A model generated the notes under the pieces. That model did not search any database. It was given only the letters and a program-made list of their open reading frames with translations, and had not been told where the DNA came from. 64,000 nucleotides of DNA from Solea solea (taxonomy: Eukaryota; Chordata; Actinopteri; Pleuronectiformes; Soleidae). Each line of letters begins with the position of its first letter. Positions within the stretch are counted from its first letter, which is position 1. Positions 12,901-26,500 of this stretch are shown in pieces. A program made the position numbers and the translations under genes. The DNA is taken from the NCBI RefSeq assembly GCF_958295425.1, contig NC_081136.1, positions 6,631,594 through 6,695,593 of the forward strand, in the 5' to 3' direction.

Positions 12901-15900
12901 AAATGACACCATTTAAAAACATCACATAATGGAAACAACATGCTAATGTTGTGAGAGATAATGTCTCAAATGTGACGCGTGACCATCATTACAGACATTT
13001 TTCTTTTATATTTCTCTTTTATACCTGATTTTAGTTCGAAATTTCAACAGACAAAGAGTGACTCAGCGCTGGAAACACACACTATAGCTGAGTGTGATTT
13101 TCCCAAGCCCAAGTTGGAAGCCTTTTTTATTAAAAATTTAAAGCCTGAAGACATTGAAGGAGTCCCAGAGCAAAAGTGAGGCTCATGAGTGAAGGAGCAG
13201 ATGAAGAGGAGGTGATTTCACCGCAGGCAGCAAAACTGGAAACAACACTCACCTTTGACCCGAGGAAGCTTTTACTCTTCTTCGGGTCAGAGAAGTTGGA
13301 CGTCAGCGAGCTGTTGGGAAGTGTAGGCAGCTTCAGGTGCTGGCCGAACAGCGAGGTGGAGCCTTCCTGCATTACCATCACCTACCAGAAGAGACAGCGA
13401 CAAACCAACAGGATCAGAGACTTTTACTCCATTTTACAGGTACAAAGTGTGTCGTCTTATCCTTTAAATCCACTTTAAATAATCCCATAATAGAAGAATA
13501 CGACTCCAGTTGCTTGGAAATTCTGTATGTTGACGTGAAACTAGAAAAAAAAAAATGTTTTCCTAAACTCCAAAGTCCATAGAGTCGAGCTACAACTTAA
13601 GAAGACGACTGTGACAAAAACATGGCAACATTTAGGCTGGGCCATTTTTTTTGGACTGAGGAGGAGACCAATTTCATGCTCCATCAGCTTAATTAATAAG
13701 ATATTTCAAAGTTAACCCTTACAATATGTAGAATTTAGGCTGCTTTTTTCTGTCACTGTGTTAACATGTATATACAGAGGCTATAAGAATAAATGTGCAA
13801 TATAGAGTACCTCTTTAGCTCAAATATCACTACTCACAGAAAGCAATATAAAGACGAAAAAACACATTTTGTAACGCCTGCAGATGTGACCTATAAACAC
13901 ACACACACACCCATCCAGGATATCCATAAAAGTTGTTGAGTATCAATCCCACTGCGATTCACCAATTTTATCTGTGGCACAGAGCCACGTGAGCGCCAAA
14001 AGGTTAATAGATGTTGTGCTCCACGCGTTAACAACTAGCTGCAATCTAAACTAGCAAGCCTACAGGGGGCGCTTCGACACACTTCATCTAATCAATCTAG
14101 TCCCCACTAGTGCTTGTATACAGGGACAAGGGCAGTGCGTTTTCAGCAAAAACGGCGATAAATCCCACTGCACGTCGACTCAGCATGTATTCTGAGAAGA
14201 CTTGTTTTGTTTTTGCTGGAACATCATGAGTCATGACAAGACTGGAACAATGGCCAGAATACTCAAGTTAAGAAAACACAGCTGCCTCAGTGACAGTAAA
14301 TGTCCCAGACACAATATGAAACCACTGGTATCATTACATGAGCAGCTGAAGACCATTTATGTTCAAAAAAAAAAAATTCTGGTCATCTTTACAGAAGGAA
14401 CGCACAACACCAAACACATGATGGAAATCTTACTTTTGAGTCTTCTGAACTTCGTTTGTGAGGATCCCGTTGCTGTGGAAAACAATGACACAGAGGGAGA
14501 GAAATGTGTTTAATAATGAATCATCTATGATTTAATTCAATAAAATGTAAAAAACAAACAAACACAAAGGTGACGGTACCTCATAGAACCACACCTGATA
14601 AAATATCTTGTATGCAATACCAACTTGCTCTTGATTTTCCAGCATGACACACAGTAGTTTTTTAACCACTGCTGCCTCCATCAGTGAATTAAAATGTGTT
14701 ATTTGGTGACTTTGGAGTTTAAACCTTTGTTCTGGTTTACCCAAGTGACACAAACTTACCAAACGAGGCAGCAGTAGACCCCACAACTCCTGTGTCCCCA
14801 TGAACTAAAATGGCACATTTTGTGAACGGACTTTGGTGTGGGGAATCAGCGGTTGGCAAAACATGAAAAACGTCAGTTTCCGGTTGGAAAAGGACATCCA
14901 ACAGCGAGATGGAGTGGCGGACATAATTCCCAAGACACCTAGTGTCAATTTTATATGATAAGCCCTTTATTAAGTGGTTAAAATCAGTTTTCCTAGTGTC
15001 CCTACCTTACAAAAGAAATAGTAGAATTGAGTGGAGCGTTTCAGACTTTTTAAGCTGCTTAAATATGATTATTTTCTGGTTTCTTATATAACAAAGAAAT
15101 CATTAAAGCTGAATAATTTTGGCATTTGAGAACATCATCATTTCCAAGTTTGAAAAACACAGATCAACCTTTCTATGGACCAAACGATATTACGAAATAT
15201 TACGAATATTTTCATTATCGATTAATTGAGTGAGTTGCAGTGCTACCCTGCTGGCCCGCCAAGTTTTCACCGTCAGATTAACCAGATTAACCAAAAAGAA
15301 ACACCATTCATTATTATCAAATGTGATCACGGACCATTCAGTGATGACTCTCGTGCTGACAAAGGAGAGCGTGAGTTGCGACATGAGGCTAAGACAGAGG
15401 GCGCGGGGCAAAGTAAATAGAGAGCACTTAGCTGCAGCTATAAAACCTCCAGACTACAGGGGTTCCTCTGGCCAAGAGCCAACGTACTGATTACAGCCGA
15501 CAGTGGAGGAAGCAGCTGAAGGTAAACCGATGCCAATTTATCACAAGTGAAACGAGCGCCGAGAGCCGAGGTCAGCTGATTTACTGCGCGCGCTGCCACA
15601 TTTACAGCCATTCAGTGGGATTTTTTGTTGCATTGTGTTGGAAGACAACAACTCGGCCGGCTTGTTCTGAGGAGAGCAGATAAGACGGGTGGTTAGGTTA
15701 CACCGCTAACACTGACAGAGTGACATTTGGCATATGTGGTCACTTTTTCCTTCTCTACAGCTGCTGCTGCTGCTGCTGCTGCTGCAACAAAGAAGGCTCC
15801 TCCTTTCATGCCTGTAAGAATCAAATGTGACTTTGCCATTTTGAGAGAATGGCACAGCGAGTCCTTTCCCGACAAGTTTTTAATGAATAATCAAGTCTGT

Positions 15901-17527
15901 ATTATTTTAAGTTGTCATTAAATCTCACCAGAAAATAGACCATTCAAAGCCCGATGTGTTTTACTCCGCAGAGCTCCACCGAAATTCAGAAAAACTAATA
16001 AAAAAAACATCAATGGGCCACACTGCACTGTTTTGACTTCATCCCACATACACCACGCTGCTGCCAGAAATAATTACTGGAGCACTGAATGTGGATTTTT
16101 CTGTTTTCTATTACTGGACCTTGTTTTTAAGACTGGAGAAAGAAATGTTTTTCCTCAACCCTGTATTTTTTTATGAAGGGAAGATCAATGGGTTTGTGGA
16201 TAATGCAGCGATTCCCACTGGGATTAATAGTTAAATATAATATTTTGATATTTTCTTGAACTCTTGCAATCTTAAAATTGTGCCCGTAAAAGCCACATAC
16301 GAAACCCATATATTTTGGAACCGTTTCTAAAACTCTTTTCTCTTCTCGAGACACAGAGTTATACATCACTGCTTCTGGAGCACTGTTCTCACAGAACTAT
16401 TGTTCAAGGGATGGTTCAGTTCTTCTGAAGTGAGGCTGTTTGAGGTACTGACACACAGTCAGCACTGAATACTCTGTGTGAACCCCCCGCCCCCCCCCTC
16501 TTGACACCAGGTAACAGATTAACACCACTTAACAAACAGTTCACTAATAAAAGTCTCCTCCTTCATCTTCACCAATCTATTAAACCGTTACACAGCCTTT
16601 TAGGACCATAAATCTAAGTTTGTGTTGCTCACCAAATTCCATACAGAAAACTAGCCATTTTACACCATGACAACACTGGAGTTGTTGATCTACTGCTGCC
16701 TCCATGAGAAGGTTCAAATAAGTTATTTTGTTACTTCTGCATTTAAAATCCTTTCATTGTATTTACCCGAGTGACAAAAACTTAACATAAGAGGAAACAG
16801 TGGACCAGGAGCTCATGTGTCCACACAAGCTTAAAAATGCTGTTTTTCTCTATGGACTTTGGTGTAGGGGAATGAGTGGCTTACAAAAGCAACACAAACG
16901 TACGTTTCCAATTGTAAAAAGCTGTTTAATGTTGAGATAAAAGGAGTGAACATGAAGTGAAGATAATAATCAGACATAGATTTAATCAGGTGAGTTGTTT
17001 TCTCCCCCTTGTTTTTGTGATAGAAGCCATGTTTTCACTGAGAGAGAGAGAGAATCTGCCCGTCTTATGCGGGTTTTCAATTCAATCCGTCTTGGTTGAA
17101 TGAACCTGAAATCACTTTCCAGCTATTTAAACTCAGTGACCACCGGATTTAAACAGACAGCAGATCTATGGAACAGGTCTCAGTAAAAAAGTATAAATGT
17201 AAAGTAGAGTGTTTCTGGAAATACAGCACTGACCTCCAACCCTCGCATAACAGAGATAAAAGGCGTTTCTTCCTGCAAAACGTGTCTGTGCTGCGTTAAG
17301 AAATGTCACTCAGACCGCCCACCCCTCTGCACACCTACCCCTCCGGCTTTCAGCAGCTTCCTACGAAACTCCTCTGTTGGGTTGTTGAAGGTGAGCTTCT
17401 CACAGCGGAGGTGATTGACAGGCGGGTGGCCGTCCAGGTGGAGGAACAGGTCGTAGTCAAAGCGAACTTTCTTGGGTTCTTCCTGAGGAAAAGTGGTGAT
17501 TCACCCAGAGAGGAAGAGGGAGAGAGA

Positions 17528-17572
<45 letters not shown>

Positions 17573-20500
17573 GATCAAATTCAGTTTATAAAAAGGTTTA
17601 TTTCACACTTCAACCACAGTGTTCCTTCCTGGTTTCCGCCATAGAAACTTCATCTGCTTCTCCAAAATGACTCACAAACACTTGATAAATGAACACGAGC
17701 AGAGCTGGAGGTCATCTGGATTAAACCGGGGTCCTAACATATTTTCAAGCTACCTCTGGAAAAATGTTTATGCATTTTCAGGGAATGCTCTGCACATTTT
17801 CAAAGGCATGCATTGTCGGACAGCGTTAAACCTGCAGTGCAGTTTTGTGTTTTTACTGATTATTAATTTGTTTACTAAAAGAAACATCATCAAATTGTGA
17901 TCATTAGTTGATCTGTTTGGGTGGATTTTTGTAAACAAAAAGACGATTTCCTGGCTTCTTTGTTGCTCAGTGACAATAAACTCAGTGCATTTTGTTTTGT
18001 GGATGGACAATTTTCACCCTTTTGTGACATTTAATAGACCAAACAATAAAGTGGTTAATTGCAAAACAAAAATAATCATTAGTGGCAGCCCCATTATCAG
18101 CTGGAGAGAATAGTGATCGATGCAAATGATCAGTTTCTGCAGTGTCTGCTCACTCGCGCTTCTGCTCCCGCTGAGAGATGAGACTCATATCTGCAGACCG
18201 CTAAGTTTACAAGAATTGTGTTAACTCTGCGTGCGCATGCTTTCAAAACACTCTAGTTTAATGATGAGACATCAGGCACACTGGGTAAAAAAATCTAAGT
18301 TTAAATCCATGTTTAAATAAAGCAAATAAACACGATATAGTGCCGAGCCTCTCAACACCCAGAAGTAATAAAAAAGGAAACTCTGAAGGCTTTATATAGC
18401 CTCTCATGATATACTGTGATATTGCCCGGGCCATAGTCAACAGTCACATCTCGTTCTCTCACATTCACTCGACAAACGTGACGTCAAAGTGACTGAAGCG
18501 TCACGGAACTGTCTCACTGTGCACGATTCAGGAAGAATGGAAATTCGGAGGAATCGATGCCGACCCGCTGCCGACTGCCTTCTCCAATCAATCAGTGAAG
18601 AACTAAGAAAACAATGAGTCCATTTCATCCCCCCATACTTATACACATTTATTAATATCTACCAAAAACTATGGTTTTGGGGTCTGGCGACAGTTTAAAA
18701 CCCACCGTCAGGGCATCAAAGGTCCACACGTCTCGTTCAATAAATCAACTCAAAAGCTAAAATCTCACTTAAGCAGGGCAATGATTATATTTCATAGTTA
18801 ATCAGTTGACTATTTTCTTGATAAACTGATTAAACTTTGTTTTTAGGGATGTACAATATCAGTTAGATCACCCGATATGACTAATGTTGAAAAAAGTAGG
18901 CTGAATAAGCGGCGACCTCCTCAACAAAATCACAAATCTGTATTACTGTATGACATTTGAGCAGATCTGCGAAGATTGTTTTCGTCAGTGAGTAGAATAT
19001 GACGTGCATACACGCAGAGGTCAGGACAATATTTAATCTAAAATTTGACACAGTTTGGCCTTGAGGAATACTGTGTCTCGCCCTCAAATTTGGATTAATT
19101 GTTCAGCCATAATTCATATCGCGCTTCCTCTAGTCTTAATGTCATAACTGGTCGAGAACCGGGGTTTCTCTTCTCTCTATCACATTGTAAAGGTCTTTCT
19201 GTGTACACTGCCTTGAGATAATGTGTGTTGTGATTTGGACGCTGTACAAATAAATTAAATTGCTTTTAACCACAGTTTTTGCCATTATGAAACGGCCTTT
19301 TCATACAGAGCATCTTCCACCACAAATCTCTCTTTCAAACCCAGTCACGCGGTGCCAGGAGCAACGCGGGGCAAAGCGTCTTGCCCAAGGACACGTCAGC
19401 ATTTCAGTCGAGCAGAGCCCAAGAACAAACCCGCAACCTTCAACTCTCTCTGCCACTTCGTACCCTTTTTTTTCATACAAAGTCTGTGGCATAGAAATCA
19501 CCTGAGGGCTGAGGGCGCACACGCGCGTCTTTGTGTGTAACAAGCAGAAAGAAGTGAAGAAACACAATAACATGTACCTTGTTTTTGAAGTAAACTTCAA
19601 TAGGCAAGATGAAGCCTGCGTATCCGGACTCCTCCACTTTGTACGGCGGATCCTTGCACACTGAAAAAGGGAGGGAGAGGAAGTTTGCCGTTAAAAAAAA
19701 AGGGAGACTCGTTGACCTTCAGCACAAGGTGAGTGAGCAGCGTGGTGAAAAGAGGAGTCTGCGCTCATTTGGGTTAGTTGTGGAGAGTACAAAGAGGTCG
19801 CCTTCACCACATCACTGCTGTGTGGGCAGCAGCAGTGGAGGCCGCGGGAGGACAAACCCATTATTAATGTAATTATCACGTTCTCAAATGGTTTTAACAG
19901 GGAAACAACACTCACTTATAATGGTGTGTGTGAACGCTAACAGTTTTTTTTGCCTAGTTATCAGTGAATGTACGATTTAAAAGAATAGCTCAGGTTTTCA
20001 TGTGATACAGTCGCCAACTAGGGTGAACAGTGCACATTTTCTGACTGGAAAATTAAGTTTTGTTTTGCTCCTGCACCAAACTCCATAGAGAAAATGACCA
20101 ATTTTACATTATGCCACACGGGAGGTTCTGTGTCTACTGTTGTCTCCGTTGATAGGATACAGTGTGTTATATTGTGTTATATTAGGGCTTTATTTTCATA
20201 ATTGATATATCCGTCTGTAATTCTCTCAATTAATCGGTCCATAAAATGTCAGAAAATAGAAATTATGATGTTCTTAAATGTCTTGTATTGTTCGCAAACC
20301 AAAAAAAAGTTGTCATTAAATTTAGTATTTGATGAATTATCACTTAATTGGGTAATTGTTTCAGCCCTAATTGTGATACGGCAGTTTGAAGCCCTTCAAT
20401 TGGATTTACCTATACATGACAACACCAGGCAGCAGTAAACCAGAAACTCCTGTGCCCTAATGAGTGAAAAATGCTGATTTTCTACATGGACCTTTTTGCA

Positions 20501-23500
20501 GAGGAGTTTACAAAGCAACACATGCTACAAATTGCTGTCTAGTTTGCAAGATAAAGTGGCAAACGTATTCTCAGAATAGCATCCATTTAAGGTATTGTAG
20601 ATGTATTTTTTTTAGGTCAGTCTTTTGTTAAGTGGCTAAACTCAGTTTTCCATTGTGTCCCCACTGGCAGATGTGTGTGTAACTGAAAGTTTGCCTGCAG
20701 GTCTTATGATGGCTCTGGGCACACCGGGTGCACACACACACACACAGACACACAGACACAGACACAGACACACACACAGCGCAGTCAGCTCTTTGCAAGA
20801 CGCTGAATAAATGTCAGTACCTAATACAGCCACATAACAAAAACCCCTGAATTATCCCGTTTACTTTCGAGCTCCATTCTCCTGAGAGCTCATTAAATCC
20901 TGTCTCCATTGCGTCCGCTCAGGTATCGATACAAAAAAGGAAAAGAAAAAAAACTAAACAAAAACAACAACTGGCGTAAATTAGAAACCAGAGCCTTTAA
21001 AAACGTATGAATCCAGCCAGCTGATGACAAGGTGAGGCCCACTCCCTCACGTCCTCCCCCACCTCCAACCCCATGGCCTTTCATAAAGACAAACAAGCAC
21101 CAGTCGAGCTCAGGAGTTCCTCTCTGGAGGTGTGTGTGTGTGTGTGTGTGTTTGTCAGCTTCCATCCCTGTGGACCCTGCACACAAAAAAAGCACCAATT
21201 AGGCCCATGTATGTGTTTACTGGAAGAAAAGCTCTCCGCTAGGCTTCAAGTCGCACGTTGTTTAGATGATCCTTCAGCGGGAAAAAAATCCCCGAAATCA
21301 CAACGAAGGTGGCCGCACTCCATTATTTTCATGGCTGTACTGCATGCATGGATGACAATGTAAGATGTGATAAGGCTGCAAAGTGAAAAATACTCTTTTT
21401 TTCTCTCCCATGTTTTTACTGAATCAATTGAGAGAAAAGTGGAGCTGGTAGCCTTATTTGTTTTGATTTTATTTTTCCACGATTGAAGGGTTAAAAGAAT
21501 GACTTAGTAGCGACAGATGTGACAGAAGTGCCCCCTCACAGGTGCTTTACTTTCACACGTTTTTAAACACTGCACATGAACACCTAAACCTAAACGTGGT
21601 CAGTGACTAATTCATAAACGGCACAATGAGGCTCAGAAGGAACGTCAAAACAAATAAAACAAATTTGTTAGACAAACACTCTTTAAGTAGGCATTTAATA
21701 AGGTAGATTCAGTATTATAAAGGCCTCCAATATAATGAAATTGGATTTTGTTAGTAAATATCACAGCTATTTTTAGATACTGCAGTATTATCGTCCAGCC
21801 CAAGTACACTGTAGAGGTAAACTTAAGTGTTAAACTGAAATAAAGTGCCATAAAGGATCCGCATTGCACAGCACAGCTATAGTAGTGCTATTGCTTACTA
21901 CAAATTAGTAAATAAAGCAGAGGTGGGGGGGGGGGGGGGTTGTTGTTGTCTTAATCTAATGAAGCAGCAGCCTGTGATGAATCAAGTAGTTTTTTGGCAA
22001 GAACAACGTCCCAGTGGCAAAGAGAACAGCGCAGTAAAAGGTGGATTTGTAGAAAATCAATATAAACATAGACGGAGCCGTTTCTTCTACCACCATTACA
22101 CTGTTCAATTAATTTTAACATTTTAAACAAGTGCGTTTAAGACACAGACAAAAAAAACGTATTTTAGTGCCATGTACTCGACAGGTAGCCAAAGATCTTA
22201 TAAGGTCAAATAAGAAATGCAGAGGGTGGAAAACCACAGAGTAAAATGTCACGGCTGCCAGCTTGGCTCCGGTGATGAAGGAGACCATGGAAACATCTTG
22301 AGTTATCCTCAGACTTTGGCATCAGTCTAGTCATTACTGTGCTTTCCTGTTTCACTTTAAAGCCCCCCCCCCCATGAAGCAGCAGTGATTGATGGCTCAG
22401 CTGACTACTCCGAGGTCGACATCACCACTGGGGCCGAGCCATCCAAAACCCAATACCGCTGAACAAATATTATGGGTTAGAGTTAATTGTGCGAGCGGGT
22501 CAGGTTCAATTACAGCCGACTCAAAGAGCCCATTCACCAACACCACCTTTATATAAACCTGAGGTGGAGCAGGAGATGAGCTGAACCCAAGCCTCGGCAT
22601 GGAAGGGAAAATTCACACTATAAACTCTCCGCATGTGCTGCGACGTTTTGCTTATTGGCATGGATACACGGGCAGACATGATGTCATGCTGAGATATTTT
22701 CACTGCAGCTTAAGCCTGAACAATAGAGCGCTGCAAGAATGAGTCCTTAAACCAGGGGTGTCCAAACTTCTTTCCCCCCCCACCCAAGAGAGGCCAGATT
22801 TGACAATGGAAAAATACCCCAGGGCCAACTCGCCTTCCTGTACCTCTTGAGACCACAATTTGTAAGAACCGTAATTCTTTGGAATATATGCAAACACACA
22901 TCCTCCAACCCCCACCATTGCTGCTCCCATTAATACTTCACAAATGCCAGTTTTCATAATTTTAGTAATAATTTTCACAATTGTTACGTCATTAACAATG
23001 CTGCTAGCATGAGAACGAAATAAACACTGCCTGAACAGGTGCAGTCGCTGCTACAAATGCCATTACCAAAGTAATTTGTAACATAACATGGTAGGAAACC
23101 TTACACAGGGTTCCCACACCAAAAGGACCAAAATTCAAAGACTAAAATGTGCTGACACAGCTTAAGATGGGAGGGCAACTTGTAAGAGCCGCTTCGCCCC
23201 ATGGCGTCCACTTTTATTGATTTGCAGCATGAGCTGCATCAGGACAAGTGATTGTCCTTGGGATCTTGGTCAAAGTCAGTCTTTGTCATTTTCTTTGGTG
23301 AGACAAGAGATCTTGGAATTTTCACTACTCGCTCAGCGTCCTGCTCTGTAATCTCACATCAATGGCGGAGAGACACAGTGGGACAGTGTCCACAACACCG
23401 CTAGTAATTACTACTCGACGTTTGCTCTGCGTAGGCCTAGTCTACGTACGTCAAGCAATGCAGGGCATGAAACAGTAGGTGGCGTCGTAACAAACAAGGG

Positions 23501-26500
23501 AGACGTTTAGCTAAATATCAACAAAACTTCTTTCTTGCACAAAATTCAAGCATTTTAAATGACCCATGTCTATTTATTTCAAAAACCTTATTTTGGGTAT
23601 CGGAAAGAACTTCTCCTAGAGCTTTACCTCGATCAACTTCAAATTTCATCAAACTTATCAGCAACTTTGTCTCGCCAAAAACCACAAAACTGAAACCCCC
23701 CACCATTCGCAAGGGGGCACGAGGACCCGTTCCTAACTGCTTACGATCCTAGCTCGATTTGTCCCTGCAGTCACTGTCACATGACCTGGTAGGAAACCTT
23801 ACAAGCTCCCCCTGCTGGATCCTTAAAAGGGAACTACTTCAAATGATCTATGATACTGCAGCATGAATTCCCAGTTTACCTCCAACGTTCCAAATAATCC
23901 ATTCTGTGCATTATTGCCTGGTAAAAAAAAACAAGTTGAGTGGTGAATACAGTATTGATACTGGGTAAAAAATATACTGTGAAGACGAGGCTGGAATGTG
24001 TGTTGGAACAGAAAAGTTAGGTCAGGTAACAGTTAAGATGAGAGAACAATAGTCAAGTCTCCTGCAGACACTGGATAAAGGGAGTAATCTTGAAAAGAAA
24101 GTCAGGGAAGCATCTTGGCAGCGGTTCAGGAGTTCAGGTTGAAAAGGATACCAGTATCCGAAGGAGCGTCTGAGAGGCAGAGATGCACAATGCAACCACT
24201 GACCTGTAACTGAACATGTGCCAGTGGCCAGCGAAGCTTTCAAAGAGTGACATGGCCGCGTTGTTTATTAACGTGGCCTTGGTTTAAACCGAGATGCCAA
24301 TCACAGAACAATGCCAGTCACTACTTATTTGCCCTTTCTCCACAGACTGGTTTGTAATGAGGCCAGACCCAACAGCAGGTCGGGCCACAAAACAAAAGAC
24401 AAGACAGGAGCGTAAAAATATGAGCTCCAACACGAGCTCCTTCAGTTCACTGATTTACTGTTAATGCCACGGCTCCTTCATTCCTAAGGCCGCTATTCAT
24501 CTCAAACATCAGCCTAGAAATAAATGCCAGGGGCGGCAAGAATCCACATATACTATGAAAACCACAGACAAGTTTCGATTTCAGCTGTAAAGTGCCTAAC
24601 TCAGTATATGTGCTGGTAGTAACTTTTATTAACAGCCAGATTTAATGGACTTTTAGTCGCTTTACTTATTCCACCCTCACCGTTAACACCACTGCCTAGA
24701 GGAAGCTTTAAAGCTGCATTGATGGATATTTTTATATTAACAAGGATCTAAAAGATCATATGTAAAATGAAAAGCCAAAAGAATGCTAATGTTGCACTTT
24801 GTCTGCTGGAATTAGAGAGGAGCAACTGTTTGCCAACACATTCCACACAGAATCTTTATTACACAATCAGCCAGACATGCAAAAACCTGAGTATTAGGAA
24901 TTGATCCGTCGATTGGCAGAAAAAGAAACGGATTCATTATGTAACGCTGCAGTTTTCTCCAGAGTGTACCTTCACTGCATCTCTGTGCACTTAATGGGGA
25001 ATTTAACAGTCCATTCTGAGCACCTCTCCAGATTTTGTGTGGGGCTGCAACCATTAATCAAACATTAATGTACTTGTAAATTAATTATTTGACAACCGAC
25101 TGTGATTTCGCTTTAATGAATGCTAATATGTTCTGGTTTATTGGCTCCACTCTGGAAGTAAACTGAATACAAAAACAGGCCATTTTGGAAATGTTTCAAC
25201 ATGTAATGACAAACAAAATCACAACCAGATTAACCAGTAACGCAAATAATTATTCGTGGCGGACCCCAACATTGATATACAGTGGGTATTTACAAATGTT
25301 CTGCTGAATTATGCTCTAATTTTGTTAATCGGTGAGAGCCAAAGTCAAGGGTGAGCTCTCACAGCGTTCAGTCAATACGTGAACACTTGCTTTTAGTCGA
25401 CTACTACAGTATTGCCCTTTGTATGCATTAATAATGAGCACTGCTGCTGAAATTTCACATGGCCCATTAATATTGATGAGGAAGACAACTTGCACAGCTG
25501 ACTAGTGCGATGCTGGTATCAAGAGGAGGAGGATGCAAACACACAACCTCAAACAAACACACACACACACATACAGTGGCAGAACGTGCACAACACGTGC
25601 AGCCGCTGACCAAACCGCTCTGAGACAACAGAACACAGCAGACCAGCGGTCACAGAGACCAGAACTAAAGTTTCTCACAGTCCATCAGAGACAAATGGTT
25701 ATTGGTTAATCCCGCGAGGCTACACATTAACACCGCTGTGAAACCTACGGTGTTGCTGCTCTAATACTGCACATTTCACATTAATTACCGAGGGTGGGTG
25801 TGGGTACTTAAACCGATAGAAACCTGCGCTGCCAAAAATTAATGACGTCTGCTGGGAATACTATTGGAGCGCTTTGCAATCATTAACACCTGTGTCAGGA
25901 TGGCAGCCTGCGAGGACCGGGATGTGATTAAAAGTGTCTTGATTTGTTTGGTGGAGACCAAATCTGCACCAGAGTTAGTTTTTAAGGATTTAAATATTAA
26001 AATTAAAATTAAAATAGGCCAAGACCCCAAATACTGAGAGGTTTGCTCTACTTATGCCAACACAACAACCAACTTTGCTTTATTATGCTAAATGTTTTCT
26101 CTATTAAGTTAAAATTCCTTATGTAATTATTAAGATTATGAAGTGAGAACATTTTTAACGCTTGCCTAAAATGAAAATAAAATAAAATGAAAGCTTGGAA
26201 TTGTCAAATTTGTCCCACCCTTTCATGATTTAGGCGGTCACTCCACTATAATTAAGCCACAAGGTAAAACACTAAGTTAGAGAAAAAATGCATTATTAAG
26301 AGATATGTAAAATACTTCAGTAAACTATCACGCGTGACAAAAAAGAGGAAACATCTGAGCTTGACTTTGTTCTTCCACCAATTCCAGTTCTACATTAGCT
26401 GAGATGGTGAACTGAACATGCCCGCAGACTCATGCCAGGTCTAGTTTGATGTCCAAAACAAGACACAAGATGCAGTACAAAAATATGACTGAATTTAGAG

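Larger units (their letters stand above)
9537..13252 (-). other. mllt3 intron 5
   Basis: 3716 bp. It holds a foldback element (9664-9965) and a copy of the dispersed family starting cagggttcccatgggtcc (11711-11910). A G-run and GT repeat lie at about 12777-12808. The remainder shows nothing recognisable. Confidence 0.6.
13382..17338 (-). other. mllt3 intron 4
   Basis: 3957 bp. It holds foldback elements at 14640-15005 and 16627-16930, an hAT-like MITE remnant at about 15050-15235, and a CTG run at 15760-15785. That run makes the short Ala/Cys-repeat frames seen there artefacts. Confidence 0.6.
17483..19577 (-). other. mllt3 intron 3
   Basis: 2095 bp. It starts with a GA repeat (17507-17575), then an hAT-like MITE remnant (about 17870-18095), weak remains of others near 18770-18900, and LINE/SINE-derived sequence at 19165-19450. 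Confidence 0.6.
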
